Assembly (NCBI GenBank): GCA_039961735.1
Contig: JABRVX010000004.1
Coordinates: 108,672 to 172,671 of the forward strand
DNA: 64,000 bases
From: Fimbriimonadia bacterium
GTDB taxonomy: Bacteria; Armatimonadota; Fimbriimonadia; Fimbriimonadales; JABRVX01
Direction of reading: 5' to 3'
The notes beneath the pieces are model-generated. The model searched no databases. It was not told the origin of the DNA and saw only the letters and a list, made by a program, of their open reading frames with translations. A program made the translations under genes and the position numbers. Position 1 is the first letter of the stretch. Each line of letters starts with the position of its first letter. This document shows positions 51,901 through 61,300 of the stretch, piece by piece.

Positions 51901-52214
51901 ACGAGGAACCGGTCGCCCGCGACGACAGGTACTTCATCTCGCTCGGGTCTACTCTCATCGTCTCGGCCGACAATGGGGTGCTGAAGAACGACACCGTCAT
52001 GAAGGGTTACGGTCAGAGCGTGGAGCTCGTGTCTGCACCCCGGTACGCTGCAGAGTTCGAGCTCCATCCCGATGGCTCGTTCACTTACCGATCTAACACG
52101 CTGCGAGGAGACTCTTTCACCTATCGAATCAGCAACTGCGGCGCGGGCAGCAACGTGGCGACGGTGTCGCTGCCGATGATCAACGTTGCTGTGCCGATCC
52201 TTCGCGGGCGATAG
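48948..52214 (+). CDS. Large exported multidomain protein with discoidin-like and cadherin-like domains
   Basis: The 1088-residue protein has a signal peptide (SFVGLSSLLLALASS region). Residues ~90-210 look like an F5/8-type C (discoidin/CBM32) domain (SHWEYTLDIQQSKAILLGLA, VRFWRSQGITGRYWRL). The middle (~220-560) contains helix-rich repeats with aromatic residues (YWSGYNLNGHSEKYIWAPAI, FNWGMQEYWHNLYAL), the style of polysaccharide lyases or alpha/alpha-barrel glycosidases. The last ~90 residues match a cadherin/VCBS-like domain: ARDDRYFISLGSTL, NGVLKNDTV, LHPDGSFTYRS and DSFTYRIS. It is likely a secreted carbohydrate-binding or degrading enzyme; the catalytic site is not identified. Confidence 0.65.
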   Translation: MSCLLRNSFVGLSSLLLALASSGQSPAEVRFLDEIDSTFRYFETRWDELNGWCYETIPTIASRQAAGWASTTFPGSSVSYAHDSVDDFQYASRPSNTAWQGGEGESHWEYTLDIQQSKAILLGLAYLGFTADGLWDVTLECSEDGSTWAPVTHERFVGQADTNHYAVVRFWRSQGITGRYWRLTIDTTATPGPGVRPQIWDIALYSGTYRPLTMPSAHYAMAIAVKHLYGRATPTEIVRAQRICENLMATPPQVGITWYVTFDGSNTYEHPLFSTSIMEAVAVCYLYLPLDIVTRSKIYNQAPFIYWSGYNLNGHSEKYIWAPAIAYWLHRIRGDYWYPRHYTNALKLHLDLFDTGGIDATMTPDFKHRYEKKPDDQTVFNWGMQEYWHNLYALSFYDSMLAAGGEAFSSTQRERYQAWQQAVLGTYALCGLSNIDSVWGVARGHSCQYIEWAAKGLLGMIKGATLNRFPDDAKTARAILENYIEHRHYMDTWDGDEEDGALPIEPLETRSRSYEIISEYVNLNKLTAAGIYLSTISLALLQGVPDMPSHTETGLARWFWNRKHLLVNTDYYSSGILGSRRVGSGPAVFDYVGVHPTRIMDRFYRPLINYRGGTTQADLPGFDFRLVSGGSVLATTRSETPDVLEIVQSPWDLSDIGNYDTRPLDPRFNALVTNGVVTGGPFTSTAKVSFFRRVLRDERTISRNGTGPSSADAYMPFVLNKGMVSQVRDLSGAVLTLYDGVIARPDPIPLADVRYIHNFYPPSSTMPGTGICIIPLHGEMQDFTGAAPTITLGEFASNYSHNGTLMTQETSRNVLRVNLLQGEAVPPELRWRAFYAITDGTDEGARRAAEFYSGASWRDAFDSEGLPLVPGIERVAFNGLVLGGMLQNTPEWNSSVWSVEVVAGPHLDVTYLGPSSLRLQAQSPTVATIQRLGLAAGHAFAVRLEDRVSHDVRFAGCVPSGPTGNLVIPVTLGLGDDLLLNFVPYEEPVARDDRYFISLGSTLIVSADNGVLKNDTVMKGYGQSVELVSAPRYAAEFELHPDGSFTYRSNTLRGDSFTYRISNCGAGSNVATVSLPMINVAVPILRGR

Positions 52215-52350
52215 CGAGGGCATAGGTCTCGCGGTCCCTTGCCGAAGCACTCGCTGTCTCAGACCCGGCAACCCACGTGCGCCCGCCGCTCGTTCTCTAG
52301 TATCCTCTGTAGGTGTTGCGGATTCGCCTTTGAGAGAGAGGAGATGGGCT

Positions 52351-53778
52351 ATGAAGCGGTTCATCGGACTGTATCGAGTGGCTTCTGCCGTGGCTGTTTT
52401 CGTCGGAGCCGCTGTCGGCTGGGCAGACGCGAACAGTGTTACGCTCGTGTCGCGAACCTCGGACGGTAAGCCGTTGAGTGCGCCGGTTACGGCTGTGGCG
52501 ATCAGCCGGGATGGCAGCATTGTCGCATTCGCGTCGAAAGCGGTCAACCTGGGTGCAGAAGCGAAGGGGGCTGCCGGCGTATACGTTTACACTCGTGCCG
52601 ACGGCCGCCTGGTGGCGGCTACTTCACCGAGCCTGGGACCCGACGTGAAGGGGCTGGCGCTGGACCCAGACGGTCGCCACATCGCGATCGTAACGGCATC
52701 CGGCGAGGTGTTTCTGTACGATCGCGCCGCCAAGACCACGACACCCATCGCGCTCAATGAGCCTGGGCCCATGGGTCCGTGCTCCGGAGAGATCGCAGTG
52801 AGCGCAGATGCGAGGTTCGTTGCCATGACTGCTCCTTCCACGTCACAGGACCCTCCTGGGCGAACGCAGGTGTGGCTGCTAGATCGGTCCTCGAGCAGCG
52901 TCTCGGCCATCTCGTTGGCAGAAAGCGGCGCTCCCGGCGGGGCGTCCAGTGTAGTAGCCGGGATCACTCCCGACGGCAGATACGTTCTGTTCCTCAGCGA
53001 CGCGAAGGACCTGCATGGGGCGCCGGGCAACGGTCTTCGCCAAGCCTACCGCTATGACCGAGAGCGCAGGAGCATCGAGATGGTGTCCCTCGGTGCAGAC
53101 GGAAAGCCCGCGAGAAAGGACTGCAACGCCGCTGCCATCTCGGACGACGGCTCCGTTGTCGCCTTTGTCAGCGCAGACGACGCACTGGTCAGCGGAGACT
53201 CCAACAAGGCGCCGGATGTGTTCGTTCGGGACCTTCGTTCCAAGAAGACCGAGCGGTTCACCACTATGCCCGAGGGCGTAGAACCTAACAGCGTGGCGAT
53301 ATCGGGGGACGGCAACCGTGTGTTCTTCCTGTCGTCCTCATCAGCGCTGCCAGGGACCGGCGGGGCTCGGGCTGCGAACGTCTTTTGCTACTCCCGTGCC
53401 GACAAGACCACCCGATGCGTGTCCGCGACTCCGGCGGGTGTGCGCGCGGGCGGCAAGTGTGCATCCCCGGTGACGGACGCGACCGGGAAGGTGTGCGCGT
53501 TCCTCAGTGGCGCGCGGAACCTCGGAGCTGGCGGGGTGGCGGGCGTGTTCGCTGCCGAACTGTCGCCCACCGTGGACGTGGGGAAGCCAGTGGTCGGCGA
53601 CAAGGAACTGCGACAGCGTCTGGACCTGAACGGCGACGGTAAGCTGGACCAGCTCGACGTTGACGCGCTGGTGAAGCAGATCGGCAAAGGCGACCTGCGC
53701 TATGACCTGAACGGCGACGGCGCGGTGGACCTCCGCGACCTCAACTTGCTCCTGCAGAACCTCGACTCGCAGACGTAA
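52351..53778 (+). CDS. Exported TolB-like propeller with C-terminal dockerin-type repeats
   Basis: ATG 52351 has AGAGGAG upstream and begins a signal peptide (MKRFIGLYRVASAVAVFVGA); the frame extends further upstream without a sensible start. About 400 residues form TolB/WD-like blades (VTAVAISRDGSIVAFASKAV, VVAGITPDGRYVLFLSDAKD, DDGSVVAFVSADDALVSGDS). The end has two EF-hand-like dockerin type I repeats, LDLNGDGKLDQLDVDAL and YDLNGDGAVDLRDLNLLL, which bind calcium and, in cellulosomes, cohesins. No cohesin is recognised in the window. Such dockerin ends are common in PEP-CTERM-rich environmental bacteria without cellulosomes. It is 136 bases after the large gene at 48948. Confidence 0.78.
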   Translation: MKRFIGLYRVASAVAVFVGAAVGWADANSVTLVSRTSDGKPLSAPVTAVAISRDGSIVAFASKAVNLGAEAKGAAGVYVYTRADGRLVAATSPSLGPDVKGLALDPDGRHIAIVTASGEVFLYDRAAKTTTPIALNEPGPMGPCSGEIAVSADARFVAMTAPSTSQDPPGRTQVWLLDRSSSSVSAISLAESGAPGGASSVVAGITPDGRYVLFLSDAKDLHGAPGNGLRQAYRYDRERRSIEMVSLGADGKPARKDCNAAAISDDGSVVAFVSADDALVSGDSNKAPDVFVRDLRSKKTERFTTMPEGVEPNSVAISGDGNRVFFLSSSSALPGTGGARAANVFCYSRADKTTRCVSATPAGVRAGGKCASPVTDATGKVCAFLSGARNLGAGGVAGVFAAELSPTVDVGKPVVGDKELRQRLDLNGDGKLDQLDVDALVKQIGKGDLRYDLNGDGAVDLRDLNLLLQNLDSQT

Positions 53779-53827
53779 CTCTGCCGTCACGCCAGATTGG
53801 TTCATTGCCGAGACAAAGACAGCGCGG

Positions 53828-54904
53828 TCAGACCTCGACTAGGATGCGGGTCGGGTCCTCTACGCACTCTTTGATACGGCGCAGAAAGGTCACCGCTTCG
53901 CGGCCGTCCACGATTCGGTGGTCGTACGTCAGTGCGACGTACATCATCGGGCGGATCACCACTTGGCCATCGCGTGCGACCGGTCGGTCCTGGATCGCGT
54001 GCATTCCAAGCACACCCACTTGCGGAGGGTTGACAATCGGCGTGGACATGAGCGAGCCGAACACGCCGCCGTTGCTGATGGTGAAGGTGCCGCCCTCCAG
54101 CTCCTCCAGCTCGATGCGGTTCTCGCGCGCGCGCAGCGCGAAGTCCTCGATCACCTTCTCCGTCTCCGCAAAGCTGAGCCTCTCCGCGCCGCGGATGACC
54201 GGCACGACCAGCCCCTTGCCACTGCTCACCGCAATGCCGATGTCGTAGTAGTTCTTGTACACGATGTCGGTCCCGCGGATCTCCGCGTTGAGCTGCGGGA
54301 ACAGCTTCAGCGCCTCGATGGCGCCCTTCACGAAGAAGGACATGATGCCGAGGCGCACGCCATGCTTCTTTTCGAAGGTCTCCCGATAGCGCGCGCGAAG
54401 GGCCATCACCGCCGACATGTCCACCTCGTTGAAGGTAGTGAGAAGTGCGGCCGTGTGCTGGGACTCGACGAGCCGCTCAGCAATCCTGCGACGGATAGGC
54501 GTCATCGGCACGACTTCCTCGAGCCGGCCGGCAAGCTCTTGCGTGGGAGCCACGGGGGTTGGCTTGGATGGCTCCGGCTTCTTCTCCTCGACCACGGATG
54601 CGATGGGCTCGGGTGCCTTCGGCTGCTTGCCGCCTTTCTTCGGCTTGCCGTCGCCCACCTCAACGGCCGCTTCTTCTATTACACCGATGGTCTCTCCCAC
54701 GGCGGCGGTCTCGCCGGGGGCCTTCGCGTGCTTTGCCACGCGACCCGACACCGGCGCGGGCAACTCCAGCGTGGCCTTGTCCGTTTCGAGCTCGACTACT
54801 GCCTCGTCCTTCTGCACCATCTCGCCTTCGGCTCGCAACCACTTGGCGATTGTCACCTCGGTGATCGACTCGCCGACCTCCGGAACCACTAGTTCAACCG
54901 ACAT
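53828..54904 (-). CDS. sucB: 2-oxoglutarate dehydrogenase E2, dihydrolipoyl succinyltransferase, lacking the subunit-binding domain
   Basis: ATG 54904 (AAAGGAG upstream) gives 358 residues. The N-terminal lipoyl domain has its lysine at 43 (ETDKAT). A flexible linker rich in Pro, Lys and Glu covers 77-130. The catalytic acyltransferase domain follows directly ([17 protein letters not shown]) and has the active site HRIVDG (His329, Asp333). In normal SucB a ~35-residue peripheral subunit-binding domain, which holds E3 (and E1), lies between linker and catalytic part; I see none here, so the protein is ~45 residues shorter than E. coli SucB (405). It transfers succinyl groups to CoA in the TCA cycle. 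sucA lies directly upstream on the same strand; lpd is not in the window. Confidence 0.9.
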   Translation of the reverse strand: MSVELVVPEVGESITEVTIAKWLRAEGEMVQKDEAVVELETDKATLELPAPVSGRVAKHAKAPGETAAVGETIGVIEEAAVEVGDGKPKKGGKQPKAPEPIASVVEEKKPEPSKPTPVAPTQELAGRLEEVVPMTPIRRRIAERLVESQHTAALLTTFNEVDMSAVMALRARYRETFEKKHGVRLGIMSFFVKGAIEALKLFPQLNAEIRGTDIVYKNYYDIGIAVSSGKGLVVPVIRGAERLSFAETEKVIEDFALRARENRIELEELEGGTFTISNGGVFGSLMSTPIVNPPQVGVLGMHAIQDRPVARDGQVVIRPMMYVALTYDHRIVDGREAVTFLRRIKECVEDPTRILVEV

Positions 54905-55030
54905 ATCGACTCCTTTGGGTTGTTGCCAGGACTCGATTGTGGCACCAGCCGGGCAGAGCACGCCCGCCTCCAACAATCATGCCACAACCGCCACGCCCCA
55001 ACCGCCAGCCACAACCGCCATGCCACAATC

Positions 55031-55135
55031 GTCATGCTGAGCCTGTCGAAGCATGACTGCGCAAGCCGCGTGTTCCCTTCATGGAGTACCACGACTCGAG
55101 GCCCCGACGTCATGCTTCGACAGGCTCAGCATGAC
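55031..55135. repeat. REPIN-like pair of inverted 27-bp elements between sucA and sucB
   Basis: A forward 27-bp element (55031-55057) and its perfect inverted copy (55109-55135) are separated by 51 bases. Each has GTCATGCT/AGCATGAC ends that pair over 8 bp, and the two copies together could form a 27-bp stem. The offset of 78 bp is the same as at 14896/14974. The pair lies in the 251-base gap between the sucA stop and the sucB start, where a transcript-wide hairpin could change how much E2 is made relative to E1. Short repeats with ACAACCGCC precede it (54975-55020). Confidence 0.88.
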
Positions 55136-55155
55136 AGGCCTCGGGGGTCCCCATA

Positions 55156-57951
55156 CTACTCATCGCCCAGCGCCTCCACCAGCACCATACTCTGTTCCAG
55201 CTTGTGGCTGCTCCCCGAACCGGTCGCAGGGCTTGCCGAGGCGGGTCTGCTGACGCAGCCGAAGGGCAACCTGCCGCACAATCTGTCTCCCAGAGCGGCC
55301 CTCAGGAATCGCCAAGCACCCTGGTTCTCCGGCTCCTCTTGAACCCAGAAGACAGACGTACCGTCCTCGAAAGCACTGAGCACCTCATAGAGCTGTTCGT
55401 CCGGCAGTGGATAGAACTGCTCCAGCCGGATGATCACCACGTCGTCGCGAGCGTGCGTCTCTCGCAGCTCGGCAAGTTCGTAGTACACCTTACCGCTACA
55501 CAGAAGAACTCGGGGCGGCTTGGCGCTGCCGCCCGTGACCGGCTCCGGGAGCACCCGGCGGAAAGTGCCGGACGCACAATCCTCCAGCGAAGACGCTACC
55601 TTGGGATGCCGAAGCAGGCTCTTGGGGGTCATCACTACTAGCGGCTTTCGAATGGGCCGCAGAACCTGGCGTCGTAGTAGGTGGAAATACTGCGCGGGAG
55701 TGCTTGGCTGAACTACCTGTATGTTGTCTTCGGCCGCGAGCTGAAGGAACCTCTCCAGCCGTGCGCTCGAATGCTCGGGCCCTTGTCCTTCCTGTCCGTG
55801 CGGCAGCAGCAGCGTGAGTCCGCTCAATCTCCTCCACTTGTTCTCCGCCGAAGCGACGAACTGGTCCACCATCACCTGTGCCGCGTTGACGAAGTCTCCG
55901 AACTGTGCCTCCCAGATAACCAGAGCCTCGGGATAGCTGAGGCTATACCCGTACTCGAAGCCGAGAACACCGGCCTCGGAGAGCGGGCTATTGTGGATTT
56001 CGACCGGTGCCTGGTCTTTGGAGAGGTGTGCGAGAGGCATGTAGGTTTCGCCCGTCTTCACGTCGTGGAGTACGGCATGCCTCTGGCTGAACGTGCCACG
56101 CTCGGAATCCTGTCCGGACATCCGGATTCGGGTTCCTTCGAGCGCGAGGGTGGCGAAGGCCAACGCCTCGGCAGTAGCCCAGTCGAGCGGCTTCTTTCCC
56201 TCCGCCATCTGCCTCTGAAGTTCCAATCGACGCGCGATCTTCGGGTGGGGTGTAAACCCGGCGGGCAACCGTGTTAGCGACTTCAGGACCTGTGATAGCC
56301 GTTCAGCCGGAACTGCCGTGTCGGCGTCCGGAACGTCGGAATCGCGACCGCCGACATAGCCCTTCCAAATCCCGGTGAACGGCTCATCGCGGAAGAGGTA
56401 GTCGTCGCTGCGAGCCACCGATAGATGCGATTCCAATCGTTCTCGGCTCTTGGCGACTATGCGGTCGGCTTCTTCGCGTGTCACCTCGCCGAGGGCGAGC
56501 AGGTGCTCCAGGTAGCCCTCGCGTACCGACTTGCGTTTGGCGATGGCGTCGTATAGCAGGGGTTGTGTGAAGGAAGGCTCGTCACCTTCGTTGTGTCCCA
56601 GCCTCCGGTAGCCGTACATGTCGATCACCACATCCCTGCGGAACTCCCTGCGGAAGTCCATCGCAAGTCGCACCACTTGAGCGACGGCCTCTGGATCTTC
56701 GCCGTTCACGTGAAAGATGGGGCTTTGCAGCATCTTGGCGACATCCGTCGCATAGTACGAAGAGCGGCCTTGCTCGGGGCCAGTCGTGAAACCGATCTGA
56801 TTGTTCACTATGATGTGAAGGACGCCGCCCACCGTATACCCAGCGAGCTCGCTCAGGTTGAGTGTCTCTTGTACGATGCCCTCACCGGCGAACGCCGCAT
56901 CGCCGTGAACCAGCAGCACCATGCCCTTTTCGCGGGCATGGTCGTTCGTGCGGTCCATCTTCGCCCTCATACGGCCCACGGCGACCGGGTTCACGAACTC
57001 CAGATGACTTGGGTTGAAGCAAAGGGAAAGGAGAACATCACGCCCGTTCGCAGCACGCCAACGGCCCGAGTATCCCTTGTGGTACTTCACGTCGCCGCGG
57101 CCCACGTAGAGCTGAGCATCCACGTCCTCGAACTCGCGGAAGATATCTTGAGGCGCCTTGCCCAAGATGTTCGCCAAGACGTTCAGACGACCGCGGTGGG
57201 CCATGCCCATCATGATCTCGACGATGCCTTGCTCCGCGGCCTTTTCTATGGCCAAGTCCAGCAGCGGGATCAGCGTCTCCGTGCCTTCCAGCGAGAAACT
57301 CTTTGCGCCGAGGTACTTCTTCTGGATGAACTCCTCGAAGATCACGGCGTCGGAGAGCCGGGTGAGGATGCGAATCTGCTCCTCTCTCGATAGCTCGAGC
57401 CGGTTGCCCGTGGACTCCATTCGCGATTGGAGCCACTCGCGAACCTGGAGGTTGTCTATGTGCATAAACTGCACACCGATGGAACGGCAATAGGTGTCGT
57501 GCAGTCGGTCCAACACCTGCCGGAGCGTGAGCATCTCCGACGTGCGGATCGTCTCGACGGAGCAAGGACGGTCCATGTCCGCCTCGGTGAGGCCGTAATA
57601 CTCCGGTTCGATTTCGGGTACTCGCTCCGAGCGTGTCCCTAGAGGATTGATCTGCGCTAGGATGTGGCCACGGACCCGGAAGTTGCGGACGAGTTTGTCC
57701 ACGCGGAGTTGGAATGCGGCGGCGTCATCCGGACAGGGCACTTCGACCCCGACAGCAGCGCCAGCGGGGTTGAAGATGCTGCGAGGCTTGAACGATGGCC
57801 CCCTAGGCGGGGCGCCGGCACCATTGGTCAGATGCGCAAAGTAGGCACGCCAGGCCTCGCTCACCGAGGACGGGTCGCGAAGGTAATCGTTGTAACGTTC
57901 CTCGACAAATGCCAAGCTTTCACGATTCGGCAAGTCCTGCCGGTCCACCAT
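55156..57951 (-). CDS. sucA: 2-oxoglutarate dehydrogenase E1 component SucA
   Basis: The 931-residue protein is the thiamine diphosphate-dependent E1 subunit that decarboxylates 2-oxoglutarate and transfers succinyl to E2. The N-terminal segment [16 protein letters not shown] is the family's E2/E3-contact arm. The TPP-binding and active-site blocks are in order: [71 protein letters not shown] and [14 protein letters not shown]. The C-terminal half has [20 protein letters not shown]. Length is normal. It is the first gene of the sucAB unit; a REPIN-like pair separates it from sucB. Confidence 0.96.
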   Translation of the reverse strand: MVDRQDLPNRESLAFVEERYNDYLRDPSSVSEAWRAYFAHLTNGAGAPPRGPSFKPRSIFNPAGAAVGVEVPCPDDAAAFQLRVDKLVRNFRVRGHILAQINPLGTRSERVPEIEPEYYGLTEADMDRPCSVETIRTSEMLTLRQVLDRLHDTYCRSIGVQFMHIDNLQVREWLQSRMESTGNRLELSREEQIRILTRLSDAVIFEEFIQKKYLGAKSFSLEGTETLIPLLDLAIEKAAEQGIVEIMMGMAHRGRLNVLANILGKAPQDIFREFEDVDAQLYVGRGDVKYHKGYSGRWRAANGRDVLLSLCFNPSHLEFVNPVAVGRMRAKMDRTNDHAREKGMVLLVHGDAAFAGEGIVQETLNLSELAGYTVGGVLHIIVNNQIGFTTGPEQGRSSYYATDVAKMLQSPIFHVNGEDPEAVAQVVRLAMDFRREFRRDVVIDMYGYRRLGHNEGDEPSFTQPLLYDAIAKRKSVREGYLEHLLALGEVTREEADRIVAKSRERLESHLSVARSDDYLFRDEPFTGIWKGYVGGRDSDVPDADTAVPAERLSQVLKSLTRLPAGFTPHPKIARRLELQRQMAEGKKPLDWATAEALAFATLALEGTRIRMSGQDSERGTFSQRHAVLHDVKTGETYMPLAHLSKDQAPVEIHNSPLSEAGVLGFEYGYSLSYPEALVIWEAQFGDFVNAAQVMVDQFVASAENKWRRLSGLTLLLPHGQEGQGPEHSSARLERFLQLAAEDNIQVVQPSTPAQYFHLLRRQVLRPIRKPLVVMTPKSLLRHPKVASSLEDCASGTFRRVLPEPVTGGSAKPPRVLLCSGKVYYELAELRETHARDDVVIIRLEQFYPLPDEQLYEVLSAFEDGTSVFWVQEEPENQGAWRFLRAALGDRLCGRLPFGCVSRPASASPATGSGSSHKLEQSMVLVEALGDE

Positions 57952-58352
57952 CCTGTACCCCCTTTACGAATCCTACTCCAAACCCCTGGCTCGGGTCACC
58001 GCGCGACCGGGCATGACGGGACCTCCTGGGCAAGCCGTCTGCCTGTGAATGAACCAGGATTTGGGTGGCCGGCTCACAGTCGCAATCGTAGGCCCGATTT
58101 GCGTGGCCGTTTGCGCCTGGACGGGAGCAGGAACGTGCGAAAGTCCGCCGAACGGATACTGGGGTCTGGCGACAATACGGTAGAGAACCGATAACTCCTG
58201 GATTTCGGACTGTTTGACGGCCACATCTATTGTATAATGTTGGCGTTGCCCGAGCCCTGTCACATTCGCTTGGGAATTTATCTTAGTGTTTCTATCGAGT
58301 GCTAGATGCGGCACCATGGGGCCGCGCCGTTGCGATAGAAGGGAGGACCATC
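57952..58352. other. Divergent regulatory region between sucA and the Ig-repeat gene
   Basis: This 401-base stretch has no credible gene. TATAAT at 58233-58238, directly preceded by TG, could be a -10 element for the plus-strand gene, leaving a leader of ~110 bases; a TTGACG at 58214 is only 13 bases away, too close for a classical pair. GGGAGG at 58341 is the ribosome binding site for GTG 58353. The sucA promoter must lie near 57952-58050 but I cannot place it. Confidence 0.45.
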
Positions 58353-61300
58353 GTGAATTTTGCGCTTAGCACGCGCGGTCTCCGCACGACCTTAGTGGCG
58401 CTGGCCACGGTCGGAGCGACGCTTCTCGCGTCGTCTGGTCATGCGGGATATGTCGCGCGATTGTGGTTCGAGAACCTAACCAAAGGCACATCCAATGCCG
58501 GAGCCCTGCTCTGCGACCCCGGAGATCAGATCGCCATCAAGTACTACTTCATGGCGGACGATCAGACCGGGCAGACCGAGAAGTGGGGCGTCATGCAAAT
58601 CACGCTCATCTTGGATGGCAAGACGGTGATGAGCGACGCAGATGCCAACCGATGGGCGACAGACGTGAACTCCGTCTTCACGCCGCCGTCATGGTATCCG
58701 GTCAGGATCTTCTGGCAGCCGGACTACGGCGAGGCGTATGACAACGCCGTAGACCCGAGCAACACCGATTACCCGTTCGTCGCGAACAAAGTCTGCTATG
58801 CACTGATCGGGGTACAGGGCACGCGAACGGCTTCATATAACTTCAATAAGACGCTCTTTACGTTCACCATAGCGCCGGGTGCGACGCCAGGCGAGATTCT
58901 CAACTGGGGATTCGACGGTCGCGACACTGGAACCGGCCTCTCCACACGCATCCTGGACTATGTAGGCGCGTCGGTAGACATCACCGACAACTACATCCAG
59001 GTCACAGGAGGCGGCGGGCCGACGGACACGACGACTAGCGTCGTCGCCGTGCCTAACCCCTCCGTAGTCGGACAGAATGTCACCTTCACGGCGACCGTGT
59101 CACCGACACCTGATGGCGGGACCGTGCAGTTCAAGGAAGACGGAGCCGACCTCGGGGCACCCGTCCCGGTGGTAGGCGGCCAGGCATCTACCAACAAGAC
59201 GTACACCACCGCCGGAAGCCGAAACATCGAAGCCGTGTTCAGCGGGACCTCGAACTTCAACCCGAGCACCGGCAGTACCACGCTGGTCGTCAACAAGGCT
59301 AACACCAGTACCGCGGTCAGCGCCAACCCGAACCCGGTGGATCGCGGAAGCAACTCCACGCTGACCGCAACCATCACGCCGACACCCGACGGCGGCACCG
59401 TTCAGTTCAAGGAAAACGGTGTCAACATCGGGGCGCCCGTAGCAGTCGTGAGCGGACAGGCGCAGACGGTCGGGACGTTCAACACTGCGGGCAATCGAAC
59501 CATCACCGCCGAGTACAGCGGGACCGCCAATTACAACCCGAGTACGGGTCAGACTACGCTGGTGGTCAACAAGACGCCTACCAGCACGTCAGTGGTCGCG
59601 AACCCGAACCCGATCGATCGCGGGAGCACCTCGACGCTCACGGCAACCATCACGCCGACGCCGGACGGCGGCACCGTTCAGTTCAAGGACAACGGCGTCA
59701 ACATTGGTGCCCCGGTCAGTGTGGTTGGCGGCCAGGCGCAGTTGACGCAGCAGTTCAACAATGCCGGCAACCGCACGATCACTGCCGAGTACAGCGGAAC
59801 GACGAACTACGCCGCGAGCACCGGGACTACCAGCCTCTTGGTCAACAAGACCGCGACAGGCACCGTGGTCTCTACCTCACCGAACCCGTCCCAAGTCGGC
59901 CAGAACGTGCAGATCACCGCTACGGTGAGCCCGACGCCGGACGGCGGAACGGTGCAGTTCAAGGTGAACGGCGTCAACATCGGTGGGCCGGTCAGTGTGG
60001 TTGGCGGCCAGGCGCAGACGACCTACGCATTCCCGGCCGTTGGCGTGCAAGTCGTCAGTGCCGAGTACAGCGGCACATCCAACTTCGATACTAGCGCCGG
60101 CTCGACCGACCACACGGTTCAGAAAACACCGACCACCACGACGGTTGTTGCGGCACCGAACCCGGCGCAGGTGGGCCAGCAGGTGACCTTCACGGCGACC
60201 ATCAGCCCGACGCCTGACGGTGGTACCGTGCAGTTCAAGGTGGATGGCAGCAACGTCGGCGCCCCGGTGAGCGTGGTGGCCGGCAAGGCGACGCTGCAAC
60301 AGACCTATGCGACCCCAGGCCCGCGTGTCATTCGGGCCGAGTACAGTGGTACCGCAGGGTACGAGGCCAGCGCTGGTGAGACCACGCTTCAGGTCAACAA
60401 AGCCGACACTACGACCGTTCTGACCTCGACACCGAATCCATCGCTGGTCGGACAGCCAGTAACGCTTAAGGCGACGGTCACTCCGACACCGGACGGCGGC
60501 ACGGTGCAGTTCAACGTGGACGGCACCGACGTCGGCGCCCCGGTTCCGGTGGTCGCAGGCGTTGCCGAGTACGTGCACACGTTCGACTCGGCAGGCGTCA
60601 AGGCGTTGACCGCTGTCTACAGCGGAACCGACAACTACAACGGCAGCACCGGCACCGCCACGCACAGCGTGCAGACGGCCGAGGCTGGAATCCTGAACAT
60701 CACCTGCGGTCCTTATGTGGATGACCCGTTCACGGGTCTGCCCGTCCGTGTGTTCCGGCCGCAGGTACTCAACATTGACGATATCACGCTCCGGGACATC
60801 TTGATTGCTAACGGTGTGGACATCAACGACCGGTTGATCATCCAGGCCGTGCGTATCAAGAAGGTCACGCCGTCGTGGAAGTGCACCGCCTTCGTTACGG
60901 GACCCGGCTCTGGTCTGAACACGAACTTCGACACCGGTCTGAAGTTCGCGAACAACCAGAAGATCGACGACCCGATCTGCAACGTGGCGTTCCAGCTTCC
61001 GCCGGACGGACCGTGTCTGGGCAACCGAGCGCTTCTGTTCTCGCCTCCGCAGACTCGATACGAGCTCACGGTGGTGTACGTGGTGCTGGACGACCAGGGT
61101 CGGCCTGGTCCACCGCAGTACGCCGTCATCGAGTTCGAGATCAAGGTCTCGGATCGTGAGCAAATCAAGTGCTTGATCGAGTACTTCTCGACGGTCGCGG
61201 TCGGGGCAACCCAAAAGCCGAAGATCAGCGAGGAGTGCCGAGATGCCCTGTACGAGGCACTGGACATTCAGGATGACCTCGAAGCACTCGTCCAGTTCGA

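Noticed and set aside
58214..58238. TTGACG/TATAAT as a complete sigma-70 promoter
   Set aside because: The spacer is only 13 bases, too short; the TATAAT alone may still be an extended -10 element.
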